From Candidatus Paracaedibacteraceae bacterium (GTDB taxonomy: Bacteria; Pseudomonadota; Alphaproteobacteria; Paracaedibacterales; CAIOTO01): a stretch of 64,000 bases of DNA. Position 1 is the first letter of the stretch, and each line of letters starts with the position of its first letter. The DNA is taken from contig JAUYTZ010000015.1 in assembly GCA_030694965.1 (NCBI GenBank), positions 1 through 64,000 of the forward strand, in the 5' to 3' direction. The notes under the pieces are model-generated. The model ran no database searches, was not told the origin of the DNA, and saw only the letters and a program-made list of their open reading frames with translations. The position numbers were made by a program, and so were the translations under genes. This document shows positions 51,005 to 59,425 of this stretch, piece after piece.

Positions 51005-51196
51005 AATGATTTTCCTTATAAAAATAAATAAACTTTTCAGCTATCAATAACGTATTTTTAAGTAAAATTCAATATAATTATCATAAAAATATTTATAATT
51101 TTTATAAATATTGGTAAGGCTTGCCACAAACGATCTTTGACCATCCTTTAAAAAAACACTATATTAAGCCTAATCTTATAAAACCGGACATTACCC

Positions 51197-52957
51197 ATGC
51201 CAACAACAAAAACGTCAATAACAGGCAAATCATGGATTTATAATGAACCCGATGCACGGCAAGTCTTGATGCTGATACAACGTCATAACATTTCTGATAT
51301 CTTGGCACGTATTTTGGTTAACAGGCAAATTGCAAGTGATGATGTGGAATCGTATCTTAATCCAACCTTGCGTCATTTTCTGCCAGACCCAAACCATTTG
51401 ATCGATATGGAAAAGGCTGTTGCACGCACGCTTGTCGCTCTTAATCAAAAGCAATCTATTGTTGTGTATGGAGACTATGACGTCGATGGGGCAACATCAT
51501 CAGCCGTGCTTCGTCGCTACTTTGAATTAATTGGTCACCCCATTGGTGTGTATATCCCAGATCGTATTGATGAAGGATATGGCGCTAATAGCGAAGCTTT
51601 GTTAATGTTGCGCGCAAAACCAACAGATTTGATTCTTATGGTTGATTGCGGTACAACGGCTTTTGATCCACTTGCTACAGCAGCAGAAGCTGGACTTGAT
51701 GTGATAGTGCTTGACCACCACACAGCAGAAACGACATTGCCAATAACAGCGGCGCTTGTGAATCCTAATCGTCTTGATCAACCACCTCTACCGCGTGATG
51801 AAATGCGATTTTTGTGTGCGGCGGGTGTAGCTTACATGTTTGTTGTGGCGCTGAATCGGTCACTTCGGAAGAATGGTTATTTTGTCGATAAACCAGAACC
51901 TGACTTAAAGCAGCTTCTTGATCTTGTTGCACTTGGCACCGTATGCGACGTGATGCCGCTTATTGGACTTAACCGAGCATTTGTACGTCAAGGCCTTAAA
52001 ATCATGGCGACACGTAGCAACATTGGCCTTAGTACTCTTGCTGATATTGCAAAAGTTAGTGAAAAACCAAGTGCGTATCATTTGGGGTTTGCCCTTGGAC
52101 CGCGCGTTAATGCGGGTGGGCGTGTTGGTGATGCTATGCTTGGCAGTCATTTATTGTCAACGGGTGATGATTTGCTTGCTAAACAAATTGCAAGCCGTTT
52201 GGATTCATATAACGAAGAGCGCCAAGGTATCGAACGATTTGTGCTTGAGCAAGCATTAAACCAAATTGAACTTAAAAATTTGAACGAACATCCTATTTTG
52301 CTCATTAGCGGGGAAGGGTGGCACCCAGGTGTTATTGGCATTGTTGCAAGTCGCCTTAAAGAACGATTTCATAAACCCGCCATGGTAGTTGCTTTTGATG
52401 AAAACATTGGCAAAGGTTCAGGTCGATCAGTCGCTGGTGTTATTATGGGTGAAGCAATGATTAAAGCGGTTCAACTAGGTTTGCTTGCAAAAGGGGGCGG
52501 CCATGCTATGGCTGCTGGATTCACCGTTATGCGTGATCAATATGATGCTTTTTATACATTTTTAAATGCAGAGCTGGGTGATAAAGCACGTTCATCTTTA
52601 CCGACACTGATTATTGACAGTAGTATTTCTATCGGCGGTGCAACGCTTGCCATGATTACAGAGCTGCAAACGTTAGAACCCTTTGGTGCAGGCAATCCAC
52701 AGCCACGCTTTATAATTAAGAATGTTACCATGCCTTATGCAGAACCTATTGGTGATGGATCACACTTTAGATGTCGCATTCAAGATGAAACAGGAGCAGT
52801 TGCAAAATTGATGGCATTTCGTGTAACAGGCACGCCGGTTGAGGCTGCTTTGAAACGCGCACGAACAGAAATGTTTGATGTTGCGGTTACATTAAAGAAT
52901 GATACCTTTGGTGGACGTAATTCTATAACATTAATGTTGGAAGATATGGCATTTTAG
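51197..52957 (+). CDS. recJ: Single-stranded-DNA-specific exonuclease RecJ
   Basis: 586-residue DHH-family 5'-3' exonuclease acting in recombination and mismatch repair. Catalytic motifs: VVYGDYDVDGATSSAVL, VDCGTTAFD and LDHHTAETTLP (DHH), then LGTVCDVMPL and RVNAGGRVGDAMLG, and in the DHHA1 domain GSGRSVAGV and KGGGHAMAAGF. A C-terminal OB-like domain (LEPFGAGNPQPRF) completes it. It borders the putative origin. Confidence 0.97.
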   Translation: MPTTKTSITGKSWIYNEPDARQVLMLIQRHNISDILARILVNRQIASDDVESYLNPTLRHFLPDPNHLIDMEKAVARTLVALNQKQSIVVYGDYDVDGATSSAVLRRYFELIGHPIGVYIPDRIDEGYGANSEALLMLRAKPTDLILMVDCGTTAFDPLATAAEAGLDVIVLDHHTAETTLPITAALVNPNRLDQPPLPRDEMRFLCAAGVAYMFVVALNRSLRKNGYFVDKPEPDLKQLLDLVALGTVCDVMPLIGLNRAFVRQGLKIMATRSNIGLSTLADIAKVSEKPSAYHLGFALGPRVNAGGRVGDAMLGSHLLSTGDDLLAKQIASRLDSYNEERQGIERFVLEQALNQIELKNLNEHPILLISGEGWHPGVIGIVASRLKERFHKPAMVVAFDENIGKGSGRSVAGVIMGEAMIKAVQLGLLAKGGGHAMAAGFTVMRDQYDAFYTFLNAELGDKARSSLPTLIIDSSISIGGATLAMITELQTLEPFGAGNPQPRFIIKNVTMPYAEPIGDGSHFRCRIQDETGAVAKLMAFRVTGTPVEAALKRARTEMFDVAVTLKNDTFGGRNSITLMLEDMAF

Positions 52958-53096
52958 CGCAATATCGCAACATTATTAGCTGTTGTATGCTAAGAAGTTA
53001 TACACAGACTTATCCACATATTTCTTTACAAAGATTCATTTTATTTTCTTGACATGATTCTTGCGGAAATTTTGTTTTTGTTTTGAAATGTCAGTC

Positions 53097-53222
53097 AAAC
53101 TGCGGCTTGTTAAAGTGCCTCATTTTAAGGCACTTCCTTATCAGGCCAATGAAACTGCCAATATTAACGATTTGTTAATATCTTGTGCACAGGGTTATCC
53201 ACAGATTATGGGGATAACTTTT
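53097..53222. repeat. Origin-region direct repeat, copy 1
   Basis: About 126 bases, repeated 324 bases downstream with high identity. Contains an AAGTGCCT-(loop)-AGGCACTT hairpin, a TTAA-N7-TTAA site, one consensus DnaA box and one inverted near-box, in that order. Confidence 0.85.
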
Positions 53223-53420
53223 AAAGGAATTTTACCGCATATTTACGAAGCGTACACTTTTTTCAATTATTGCACTCAATTGCAAAAACAGACAAATAAG
53301 CCGGCGCCTTATCTTTTAATGTTATCCACAAAGTTATCCACAGGCTGCTGCCAAATTGTAAAGGATTGCTTTGCTTATGTGATTTTGAAAAGAGATAAAT
53401 TTTATCTTAAAAATTCAATT

Positions 53421-53547
53421 AAACTGCGGCTTGTTAAAGTGCCTCATTTTAAGGCACCCCCTTGTCAGACAAGTGAAACTGCCAATATTAATGGTTTATT
53501 AATATCTTGTGCACAGAGTTATCCACAGGTTCTGGGGATAACTTTAT
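53421..53547. repeat. Origin-region direct repeat, copy 2
   Basis: Second copy of the repeat at 53097-53222. The CtrA-like site has a different N7 spacer (TGGTTTA instead of CGATTTG) but both TTAA half-sites and the DnaA boxes are retained, which suggests selection on these sites. Confidence 0.85.
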
Positions 53548-53633
53548 GTCGGTAGATATAAGATTCAATGCAAAGGTTTATTTGTTATGTAATTACGCGC
53601 ATGATCAAACATAAGGTGCGCATGTATATCTAT

Positions 53634-54677
53634 TTAATTTGTCAGTTTTTTAATTTCTCTGCGAATGGCGTTTGTTTTTGATTCATCTGTGAAGGGGCCT
53701 GCTTGAACACGCCATGTTGTTTTACCATTCACTCCTTTCTCAGAGACAACGCGTGTAGGAAACTTTGCTTGAATTCTTTTAGCAAAAGTATCAGCGCTTT
53801 TTTTATCAGCGAATGTATTTTTTGCATTAATCACATAAGGTTTTTGTATGATCTTTGGTCCGGGTGAAACGATCCCTTCTTTTTTTGTGATTTTTGTAAG
53901 TGTTTTAAAGTTGTCTGTTTTTGTTGCTTTCACAAATTTTTGGTGAGTATCTGTTGTAGGTGATTTGGTATTCTCTTTTTTTCTTTTGGGGTTTAAATTT
54001 ACCTCATCTACAATAGGGCAGTTTTTCCCTAAATATTTCCCTTTGATTTCTTGTTCATAAATTTGCAGCCATGTGCGTTTAAGGTGTTCTTTACCAATAT
54101 AATGCTTTTTTAAGTAGTCAGATAATGCTTTGCTATCTTCGACTAATGATTCAACGCGCACCTTTGCAATGCCATTTTTATAGCTGCCAATGGCTTTTGC
54201 TGCCCCCATAGAAAGGTCAATAATGCGTCCGTCATACACATATGGGCCGCGATCATCAACGAGAACAACAATGGATTTATTATTTTCAAGATTGGTTACT
54301 TTTACAATGGTTGGTAAAGGTAGTGTTTTATGCGCTGCATTCATAGCATGTTGGTCAAATCGTTCAGAAGAAGCCTTTTGTTTGCCATGAAAACGTGGTC
54401 CATACCAAGATGCTAAACCTATTTCATTATATTCGTAATGCGTTTGTGGGTAATGCCATGACCCACGAACAAAATAGGGTTTACAACTGCGACACATGCC
54501 TGTGACAGATGTTTTGTGGCTTGTATCAGTTGTACATCCTATAAATAAAAATATAAGTGCTAAAGCAGAAAAAAGTTTAGAAAACACAGAGGAAAATACA
54601 GGAAAGTGTGGTTTAAAAACGGAATAAGAAAGTGATTTTTTAAAAAACAAGGAGCATTCTTTTATTTTTTGATTCAT
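53634..54677 (-). CDS. rlpA: Septal-ring lytic transglycosylase RlpA with SPOR domain
   Basis: 347-residue outer-membrane lipoprotein (lipobox FIGC near residue 48; the N-terminus before it is unusually long). The RlpA double-psi barrel spans about 80-170: GLASWYGPRFHGKQKASSE, then MNAAHKTLPLPTIVKV and LVDDRGPYVYDGRIIDLS with the catalytic aspartate. The C-terminal SPOR domain (about 275-347; TWRVQAGPF) binds denuded glycan at division septa. It cuts glycan at the division site, helping daughter cells separate. Faces the origin region. Confidence 0.93.
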   Translation of the reverse strand: MNQKIKECSLFFKKSLSYSVFKPHFPVFSSVFSKLFSALALIFLFIGCTTDTSHKTSVTGMCRSCKPYFVRGSWHYPQTHYEYNEIGLASWYGPRFHGKQKASSERFDQHAMNAAHKTLPLPTIVKVTNLENNKSIVVLVDDRGPYVYDGRIIDLSMGAAKAIGSYKNGIAKVRVESLVEDSKALSDYLKKHYIGKEHLKRTWLQIYEQEIKGKYLGKNCPIVDEVNLNPKRKKENTKSPTTDTHQKFVKATKTDNFKTLTKITKKEGIVSPGPKIIQKPYVINAKNTFADKKSADTFAKRIQAKFPTRVVSEKGVNGKTTWRVQAGPFTDESKTNAIRREIKKLTN

Positions 54678-55213
54678 TCAATTTTTTAGCATTTTTTGAA
54701 GGAAAGAGGCAAGAGGGAAGAATTTTTTAAGTTTTATTAAGTGAGTAATATATATTAATTAAGTTTTTGTTAGTTTTGAATAATAAATTAATATTATTTA
54801 AAATGTTACGATGAAAATTTCATCGTAACGGTTGCTTGAGAAAAGGAAGGAAGTTTTTGTTTGTTTTTGTATATCTTTAGTATTGCTACCAAAATTCAAT
54901 AGCGCCGTCAGTTTTGTAAAACGTTTAACACCTTATTCACACACCCCTAAAATGCAGCTAACATTAGGATTTTAAATAAATTTAAAAAAAGGAATTGCAA
55001 TCTACATTTCAACCGCAGTTTATTTTTGATTTATTATTTTACAAATACGGATTTTATTAATAGTTATATCTTTTTATTGAATAAAAATCATAATAAAACA
55101 ACAATAATTCTTAAATATTCTTTTGGTTGCAAATGAGAATAGATTAAACCACTTGATTTAATACATTAACCCTTTTATTCGTTAATTAGCTTTAATTAAA
55201 TGGTTTTTGGTTT
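54678..55213. other. Intergenic region: palindrome plus conserved leader of the first OMP cassette
   Basis: A 12-bp perfect inverted repeat, GTTACGATGAAA-A-TTTCATCGTAAC, lies at 54805-54829, close to a terminator in form but without T-run. From about 54985 the sequence is homologous to the leader of the second cassette at 59198. Otherwise AT-rich, no gene. Confidence 0.6.
54985..55213 (+). promoter_or_regulatory. Conserved leader upstream of outer-membrane protein gene, copy 1
   Basis: About 229 bases resembling 59198-59425 in order and spacing: an AAAGGAAT start, ACATTTCAAC, an A/T block, a shared CTTGATTTAAT segment, and CCTTTTAT-TTCGTT-type sequence just before the ATG. Conservation of the leader with the gene suggests the promoter was duplicated with the cassette, so both copies may be expressed similarly. 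Confidence 0.6.
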
Positions 55214-56008
55214 ATGTATTTATTAAGTTTACGCTTACTTAGACTCATATCGCTCTCATATTTTGCTTGGGCAGTACTTTTTCTGCATTTAGTATATGGG
55301 AACTTCACACATGCATCAAATTTTACATATGCATCAAAACCACCTGCACATGCACCGAAATCCTTTGATGGATTTTATATCGGCATACAAGGTGACTTAG
55401 TTAATAGTAAAGTTAAGTCTTCAATAAAAGACGATACAATTATAAAAGTTGTTGATGGGATACCTGGGGTGGTTACCTCTGGAAGTAAAAATACAAAAGG
55501 TTTTATTTTTAAAGCATTAGCAGGTTACGGTAAAGAGATAAATAACTTCTATCTTGGCGCAGAAATTTCAATTGGTGTGGACATAACTTCACGTGAAGTA
55601 ATTGCCTTTATTTTAGATAGCAATTTAAGCAGATATACAGAAAAAACAATCTATAAACGTGGAATTATCTTCGGATTTAGTCCCAAATTTGGCTATATTT
55701 TTGATAAAAATTTAATTTATTTTAGAATAGGTGTTGAGCTAAGTCCTGATAAAGTAAATATAACACCTAGCATCACGGCAAATGGTGTGACTTCTCAAAG
55801 TAGCCTAGAAAAAGTAACAAAAGAAACAAAAATTTCTTTTGCACCTAGCGTTGGTTATGAGACAGCAATCGAAAAATTTTTATTAAGACTAGAATATACA
55901 TACAATGTAGGTAGTAGTATTGAAAATAAGAAGCCTAATTCTTTATTATTTGCGAAAACTTGTTACTATGATAATCGTTTTTCGATTGGATTGTCTTATA
56001 AGTTATAA
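55214..56008 (+). CDS. Predicted outer-membrane beta-barrel protein, cassette copy 1
   Basis: 264 residues with a hydrophobic signal peptide (about 1-35) followed by SFDGFYIGIQGDLVNSKVKS. Alternating strands, aromatic girdles (GFIFKALAGYGKE, FYLGAEISIG, FGFSPKFGYIFDKN) and a terminal strand NRFSIGLSYKL fit an eight-stranded Omp25/OmpA-like barrel, as in surface antigens of related bacteria. Closely related to the protein at 59426-60208, with identical stretches such as SGSKNTKGFIFKALAGYGKE. A repeat protein gene follows 35 bases later. Surface exposure and adhesion are inferred. Confidence 0.8.
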   Translation: MYLLSLRLLRLISLSYFAWAVLFLHLVYGNFTHASNFTYASKPPAHAPKSFDGFYIGIQGDLVNSKVKSSIKDDTIIKVVDGIPGVVTSGSKNTKGFIFKALAGYGKEINNFYLGAEISIGVDITSREVIAFILDSNLSRYTEKTIYKRGIIFGFSPKFGYIFDKNLIYFRIGVELSPDKVNITPSITANGVTSQSSLEKVTKETKISFAPSVGYETAIEKFLLRLEYTYNVGSSIENKKPNSLLFAKTCYYDNRFSIGLSYKL

Positions 56009-56043
56009 ATTAATTTCTTATACTGTAGAAAGGAAATTTAATC

Positions 56044-56970
56044 ATGAATTTAATATTTAAAACCATTGGTATCATTTTTTGTATATTATTTTTTTCAATT
56101 AAAGCTAAATCGGCGGAAGATTTTCTTGAGGCGTTCTACCGAGATAGGGCCCGGCAAGCTGCACAAGCTTTAATTGATCGTGAGAATGAGTTGAAAGCTC
56201 AGCAAGCTGCAATTGATCGTGAGAATGAGTTGAGAGCCCAGCAAGCTGCAATTCAACGTGAGAATGAGTTGAGAGATCAGCAAGCTGCAATTCAACGTGA
56301 GAATGAGTTGAGAGATCAGCAAGCTGCAATTGATCGTGAGAATGAGTTGAGAGATCAGCAAGCTGCAATTCATGAAAATATGTTGGACGCAGACGTAACT
56401 GATCATGCTTCTGATGATGACGACACGTTTACAAACCCGTGCTCTAAGTTGAGTTCAGATGTAACGGATCTCACTGATGATGATGATGACGCGTTTACTA
56501 ATCACGGAACCATGTTGGATGAGTGTGCAACGGATCTAAGTGATGATAACCGCACGCTTAGTAGCCGCGACGCTATGTTTAGCGTAGACGAAACAAATTC
56601 CGCTGACCATTATTTACACGCAGCTGACCTTGCTAATCAAATTAATATGCCTGATGTAAATAAAACTATTTTTGCTAATTTCGACTCCACGCTAAACGTA
56701 AAGGATTTTGATGACAATGGCTCTCCGCGTACTAAGGACGGCAAAAAGTTGGTCGCAGACATAATGGCCTTCCTCCCCCCCGTTGACTATTGTAAGATAC
56801 TGGGTGAACATGTAACGGATCCCTCTGATAATGAAAACACACTGACTAGCCGCGACACCATGTTGAATGAGCGTGCTACGGATACCACTGAGCATTGTAA
56901 AGCGGACCTTGCTAAATTAAACAACGTGCTAAATACACAAGAAACTGAATTTGATTGGGTTGTCGTTTAA
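56044..56970 (+). CDS. Exported repeat protein with 13-residue repeats, cassette copy 1
   Basis: 308 residues. The signal peptide (LIFKTIGIIFCILFFSIKAKS) is homologous to that of the second cassette's partner. Five 39-bp DNA repeats (56173-56367) encode tandem IDRENELRAQQAA-type 13-mers, likely one long charged helix. Acidic repeats rich in Asp and Thr follow (ASDDDDTFTN, LTDDDDDAFTN), then a Cys-containing region with further imperfect motifs of the (L/S)-x-x-D-(T/A)-ML type. Adjacent to a predicted outer-membrane barrel, it may be a surface or periplasmic fibre; no domain is recognised. Confidence 0.75.
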   Translation: MNLIFKTIGIIFCILFFSIKAKSAEDFLEAFYRDRARQAAQALIDRENELKAQQAAIDRENELRAQQAAIQRENELRDQQAAIQRENELRDQQAAIDRENELRDQQAAIHENMLDADVTDHASDDDDTFTNPCSKLSSDVTDLTDDDDDAFTNHGTMLDECATDLSDDNRTLSSRDAMFSVDETNSADHYLHAADLANQINMPDVNKTIFANFDSTLNVKDFDDNGSPRTKDGKKLVADIMAFLPPVDYCKILGEHVTDPSDNENTLTSRDTMLNERATDTTEHCKADLAKLNNVLNTQETEFDWVVV

Positions 56971-56993
56971 AAGTTCATGCTACCTCTCACTTT

Positions 56994-57130
56994 TTGTCAC
57001 GCCTGGGCTTGACGCGAGGATTTCTACTTTATGAAAAGTATATAAGCGATTATTGCTTTGAAAATGGTAGGATATTAGCGCCTGAACTTGACAAAGATCA
57101 CCGAGATCAAGCTTAGGTGATGACACAAGG
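56994..57130. repeat. Dispersed palindromic element, long inverted pair
   Basis: Left arm GTCACGCCTGGGCTTGACGC and right arm read in reverse (GTCATCACCTAAGCTTGATC) form an imperfect inverted pair of the same family as the 8.2- and 26.1-kb repeats, separated by about 85 bases with a third half-site (CGCCTGAACTTGAC). Non-coding, just downstream of the 56044 gene. Confidence 0.55.
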
Positions 57131-57211
57131 AGGCAAACCCGGTGAGACAGAAAGCAGGCTGTTAAGTAAAAAGTAAAAAGAGGTATGTTATAAATTACGA
57201 ATTTAATCACT

Positions 57212-57290
57212 AGACTTCTTTCGAAACTAAAAAATTATAAGAGTTTTGTTGGACTTAAGAGAGTGAATAAATGAGTTTCGAAAGAAGTCT
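57212..57290. mobile_element. 79-bp MITE-like element
   Basis: Perfect 17-bp terminal inverted repeats, AGACTTCTTTCGAAACT (57212-57228) and its complement (57274-57290), with a 45-base AT-rich middle. This is the form of a miniature inverted-repeat transposable element or an internally deleted IS. The 23 bases after it (CTGTATTAG-CCTG-GTGTAA type) recur near 61130. Confidence 0.6.
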
Positions 57291-57376
57291 TCTGTATTAG
57301 ACCTGCAGTGTAAGTTGATCAGAACCTCTAATAATATTAACTTTTTATTCATTTATTAATGTGACATTTAAAATAG

Positions 57377-58594
57377 ATGTTTTTTAAATGTATACGGTTT
57401 ATAATTGTGATTCTTAAATTTATTGTTCTTTTACTGATAACACTTAGCCTTTGCAGCATCAGCAAATGTGCAACTAGTTGGTCTTCTCTTGGTTTTGTTA
57501 AGCCAAAAATTTATATACAAGACGATACCGCGCTAAAAAGCATTGATGGACAAGTAAACACGAGTGAGCAAGAAAATAAAGATAAACCAAATAACAAAAA
57601 ATCTTCTTTCGGATCAAAGTATGCGTTTTGGAAAAAGAAAACTCAAATAAGTTCAAAAGATAGCGGTAGTGATACAGCAAGTGATATAAGTGAAAATTCG
57701 CCAAAAATAGATGAACAAGAAAACAATGATAAGCCCATTAGAAAAAAATCTTCCTTCGTGCCAAGCTATATGTTTTGGGAGAAGAAATCTCAAGTAAGGC
57801 CAACAGATAGCAGCAGCGAAACAGCAAGCGATACAGATGAGGACTCATTCAAAAAATCTGAAAAAATTAAAAAAGAAGATCACGTTGCTGCTGAAAGAAA
57901 TAAATCAATAAAAATGATAGAAGACTCAAAAAATATAAATGAAGATTATGTTGCTGATAAAAAAGATGAATTAATAAGAACTTCAGAATATTCAAAAAGT
58001 TTAAATGTTGAAAAGGGTAAAACCCCAGCTGCTCCAATCAGCGCGCGCATTGCAGAAGCAAGAGCTATAAAGAATGCTCTTTTAGAACAGAAAGAACAAA
58101 GGGATACCCTATGGGAAGCCACAAAAGAAACAGTTAAGATTCAAAAAAAAGCTGCTTTAGAAATTTCAAATAAAATACTAGTAAATTCTGCTAAGAAATG
58201 TTTTGTAAGCAAAAACAGCGATGAATGTCGCTATAAGTTCCAATGTGAATGGAATGATTCTACCCAATCATGTGATGTGAAGTGTAGCTTATCTACAAAA
58301 CAAAACAGCTCTGAACCGCTAAATAGCTGCAATTCAATACTTGGAATTCGAAAAAACGAAAATATTATTATAGAAAATGGAGACAATACAACAAACAACC
58401 CAATAAACCGAATAGGTGATAGTAAATATAAGAGCATGTACGAAAATAAGAATGAATTTATAATTAGAAGCAAACAATATAGAATAGAAAAAATTTGTAA
58501 ATTTGAAACCATAAATGCACAAAAAAAGAGAGGACATTGCGTGCCATGGGAAAATCCTTCAAATGAGCCACGTCCTAGTTTTGTAGATTATTAG
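57377..58594 (+). CDS. Secreted cysteine-rich protein, paralogue of 37884-38966
   Basis: 405 residues. The signal peptide matches the 38-kb paralogue. In the N-terminal half a roughly 45-residue unit is duplicated: NKKSSFGSKYAFWKKKTQIS and RKKSSFVPSYMFWEKKSQVR, each followed by (S/G)DTASD or SETASDT; the paralogue has one copy. The C-terminus carries the conserved pattern C-x8-C-x5-C-x-W-x6-C-x3-C (CFVSKNSDEC, CRYKFQC, CEWNDSTQSC, CDVKC) and NEFIIRSKQYRIEKIC. Likely exported and disulfide-bonded; function unknown. It sits between the two outer-membrane protein cassettes. Confidence 0.8.
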   Translation: MFFKCIRFIIVILKFIVLLLITLSLCSISKCATSWSSLGFVKPKIYIQDDTALKSIDGQVNTSEQENKDKPNNKKSSFGSKYAFWKKKTQISSKDSGSDTASDISENSPKIDEQENNDKPIRKKSSFVPSYMFWEKKSQVRPTDSSSETASDTDEDSFKKSEKIKKEDHVAAERNKSIKMIEDSKNINEDYVADKKDELIRTSEYSKSLNVEKGKTPAAPISARIAEARAIKNALLEQKEQRDTLWEATKETVKIQKKAALEISNKILVNSAKKCFVSKNSDECRYKFQCEWNDSTQSCDVKCSLSTKQNSSEPLNSCNSILGIRKNENIIIENGDNTTNNPINRIGDSKYKSMYENKNEFIIRSKQYRIEKICKFETINAQKKRGHCVPWENPSNEPRPSFVDY

Positions 58595-58630
58595 AAGGGT
58601 AAAATAGCAGTTTTCAAATGCCTTAAAAAT

Positions 58631-59131
58631 CTGTCTCAATGAATTTGTTTTAAAGTGCAATCAGTAGCGGCGATGCGGATCATATTTTCGCTTCCACGTT
58701 GTTCATCTTTCCTTGTCGTTTTACACTTTGAACATTGAAAAGTAACAATGAATGAGATTCAGCGTCCTTCTTGTACAGGTTTCTTTTTCACCAGATCAGC
58801 GAGCACCTTTTCCGATATTCATATGTGCGATAAACGCCGGAAATAATCATAGACTGTCTTCCATGGGGGAAATCTTTTGGGAGCATCCGCCATTGTCAGC
58901 CACTCATTGACAGCCACTCATTGACAGCCACTTTTTGCTACATACAAAATACCATTTACCAGTGCTCGACGCGTGTGAATGGCACGATTCACATAGCCAT
59001 TAGAGAGTTCAAAATGATGACGAATTAATCCCCGTTCGACCTCTGTTTAATTACTTGGATACATCTTTCTTACCTCCACCCAAGTTATTTATACCAATTT
59101 GTCACAAAAATTTAAAATTCATTGAGATAGG
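58631..59131 (-). mobile_element. Degenerate IS5-family insertion sequence
   Basis: Ends are near-perfect inverted repeats: CTGTCTCAATGAATTT (58631-58646) and the complement of CTATCTCAATGAATTT (59116-59131). At about 500 bp it is shorter than a full IS5-type element. Inside, on the minus strand, lies a degraded transposase. The interior contains a tandem triplication of a CAGCCACTCATTGA-type 14-mer near 58899-58940. Confidence 0.75.
58735..59064 (-). pseudogene. IS5-family transposase remnant
   Basis: Start ATG 59064 behind GGAGG. Reading frames with stops and shifts give MYPSN, RALVNGILYVAKSGCQ and QWRMLPKDFPPWKTVYDYF followed by RR, the N-terminal hallmarks of IS5/IS1031-type transposases. 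A small tandem repeat interrupts the frame between GCQ and QWRM, and the catalytic part is missing. Clearly dead. Confidence 0.8.
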
Positions 59132-59197
59132 TTCTAAAATTTAAAGCTTTTTCCGCGAAAAATTAACCTTAAGGTGACGTACGCAGCAGGTTTATTC

Positions 59198-59425
59198 TAA
59201 AAAGGAATAGAGACACACATTTCAACTATAGCTTATTTTGATTCATTGTTGCATCGATGCACATTTTATTAATAATAAGAATTTTTTATTACACGTAAAT
59301 AAAAATAAAATAATAATAATATTTGATTTTCTTTTTGATTGAAAAATAGAATTAATTAAACACCTTGATTTAATTTATCGCTCCTTTTATTTGTTGATTA
59401 GTTTCAATTAAAGGATTTTTAATTT
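59198..59425 (+). promoter_or_regulatory. Conserved leader upstream of outer-membrane protein gene, copy 2
   Basis: Counterpart of 54985-55213: AAAGGAAT, ACATTTCAAC, AT block, ACCTTGATTTAATT and TCCTTTTATTTGTTGATTAG before the ATG. The IS remnant ends about 65 bases upstream of it. Confidence 0.6.

Larger units (their letters stand above)
52998..53547. other. Putative chromosomal replication origin (oriC)
   Basis: DnaA boxes matching TTATNCACA are at 52998-53006, 53010-53018, 53195-53203, 53322-53330, 53334-53342 and 53519-53527, all in the same orientation. Near-consensus TTATCCCCA boxes lie on the minus strand at 53209-53217 and 53533-53541. TTAA-N7-TTAA sites, the CtrA half-site pattern, are at 53164-53178 and 53488-53502, each about 17 bases before a DnaA box, as in the Caulobacter origin where CtrA and DnaA compete. 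No credible gene is present. A plasmid-type or secondary cluster of DnaA boxes is the alternative. Confidence 0.8.

Noticed and set aside
53061..53555. 164-residue open frame across the putative origin
   Set aside because: It consists of the 126-bp direct repeat and DnaA boxes translated; protein-level similarity is only due to the DNA repeat, and substitutions fit site conservation rather than codons.
56105..56406. Two minus-strand frames with repeated Leu/Ser/His units
   Set aside because: Antisense shadows of the 39-bp repeats in the 56044-56970 gene.
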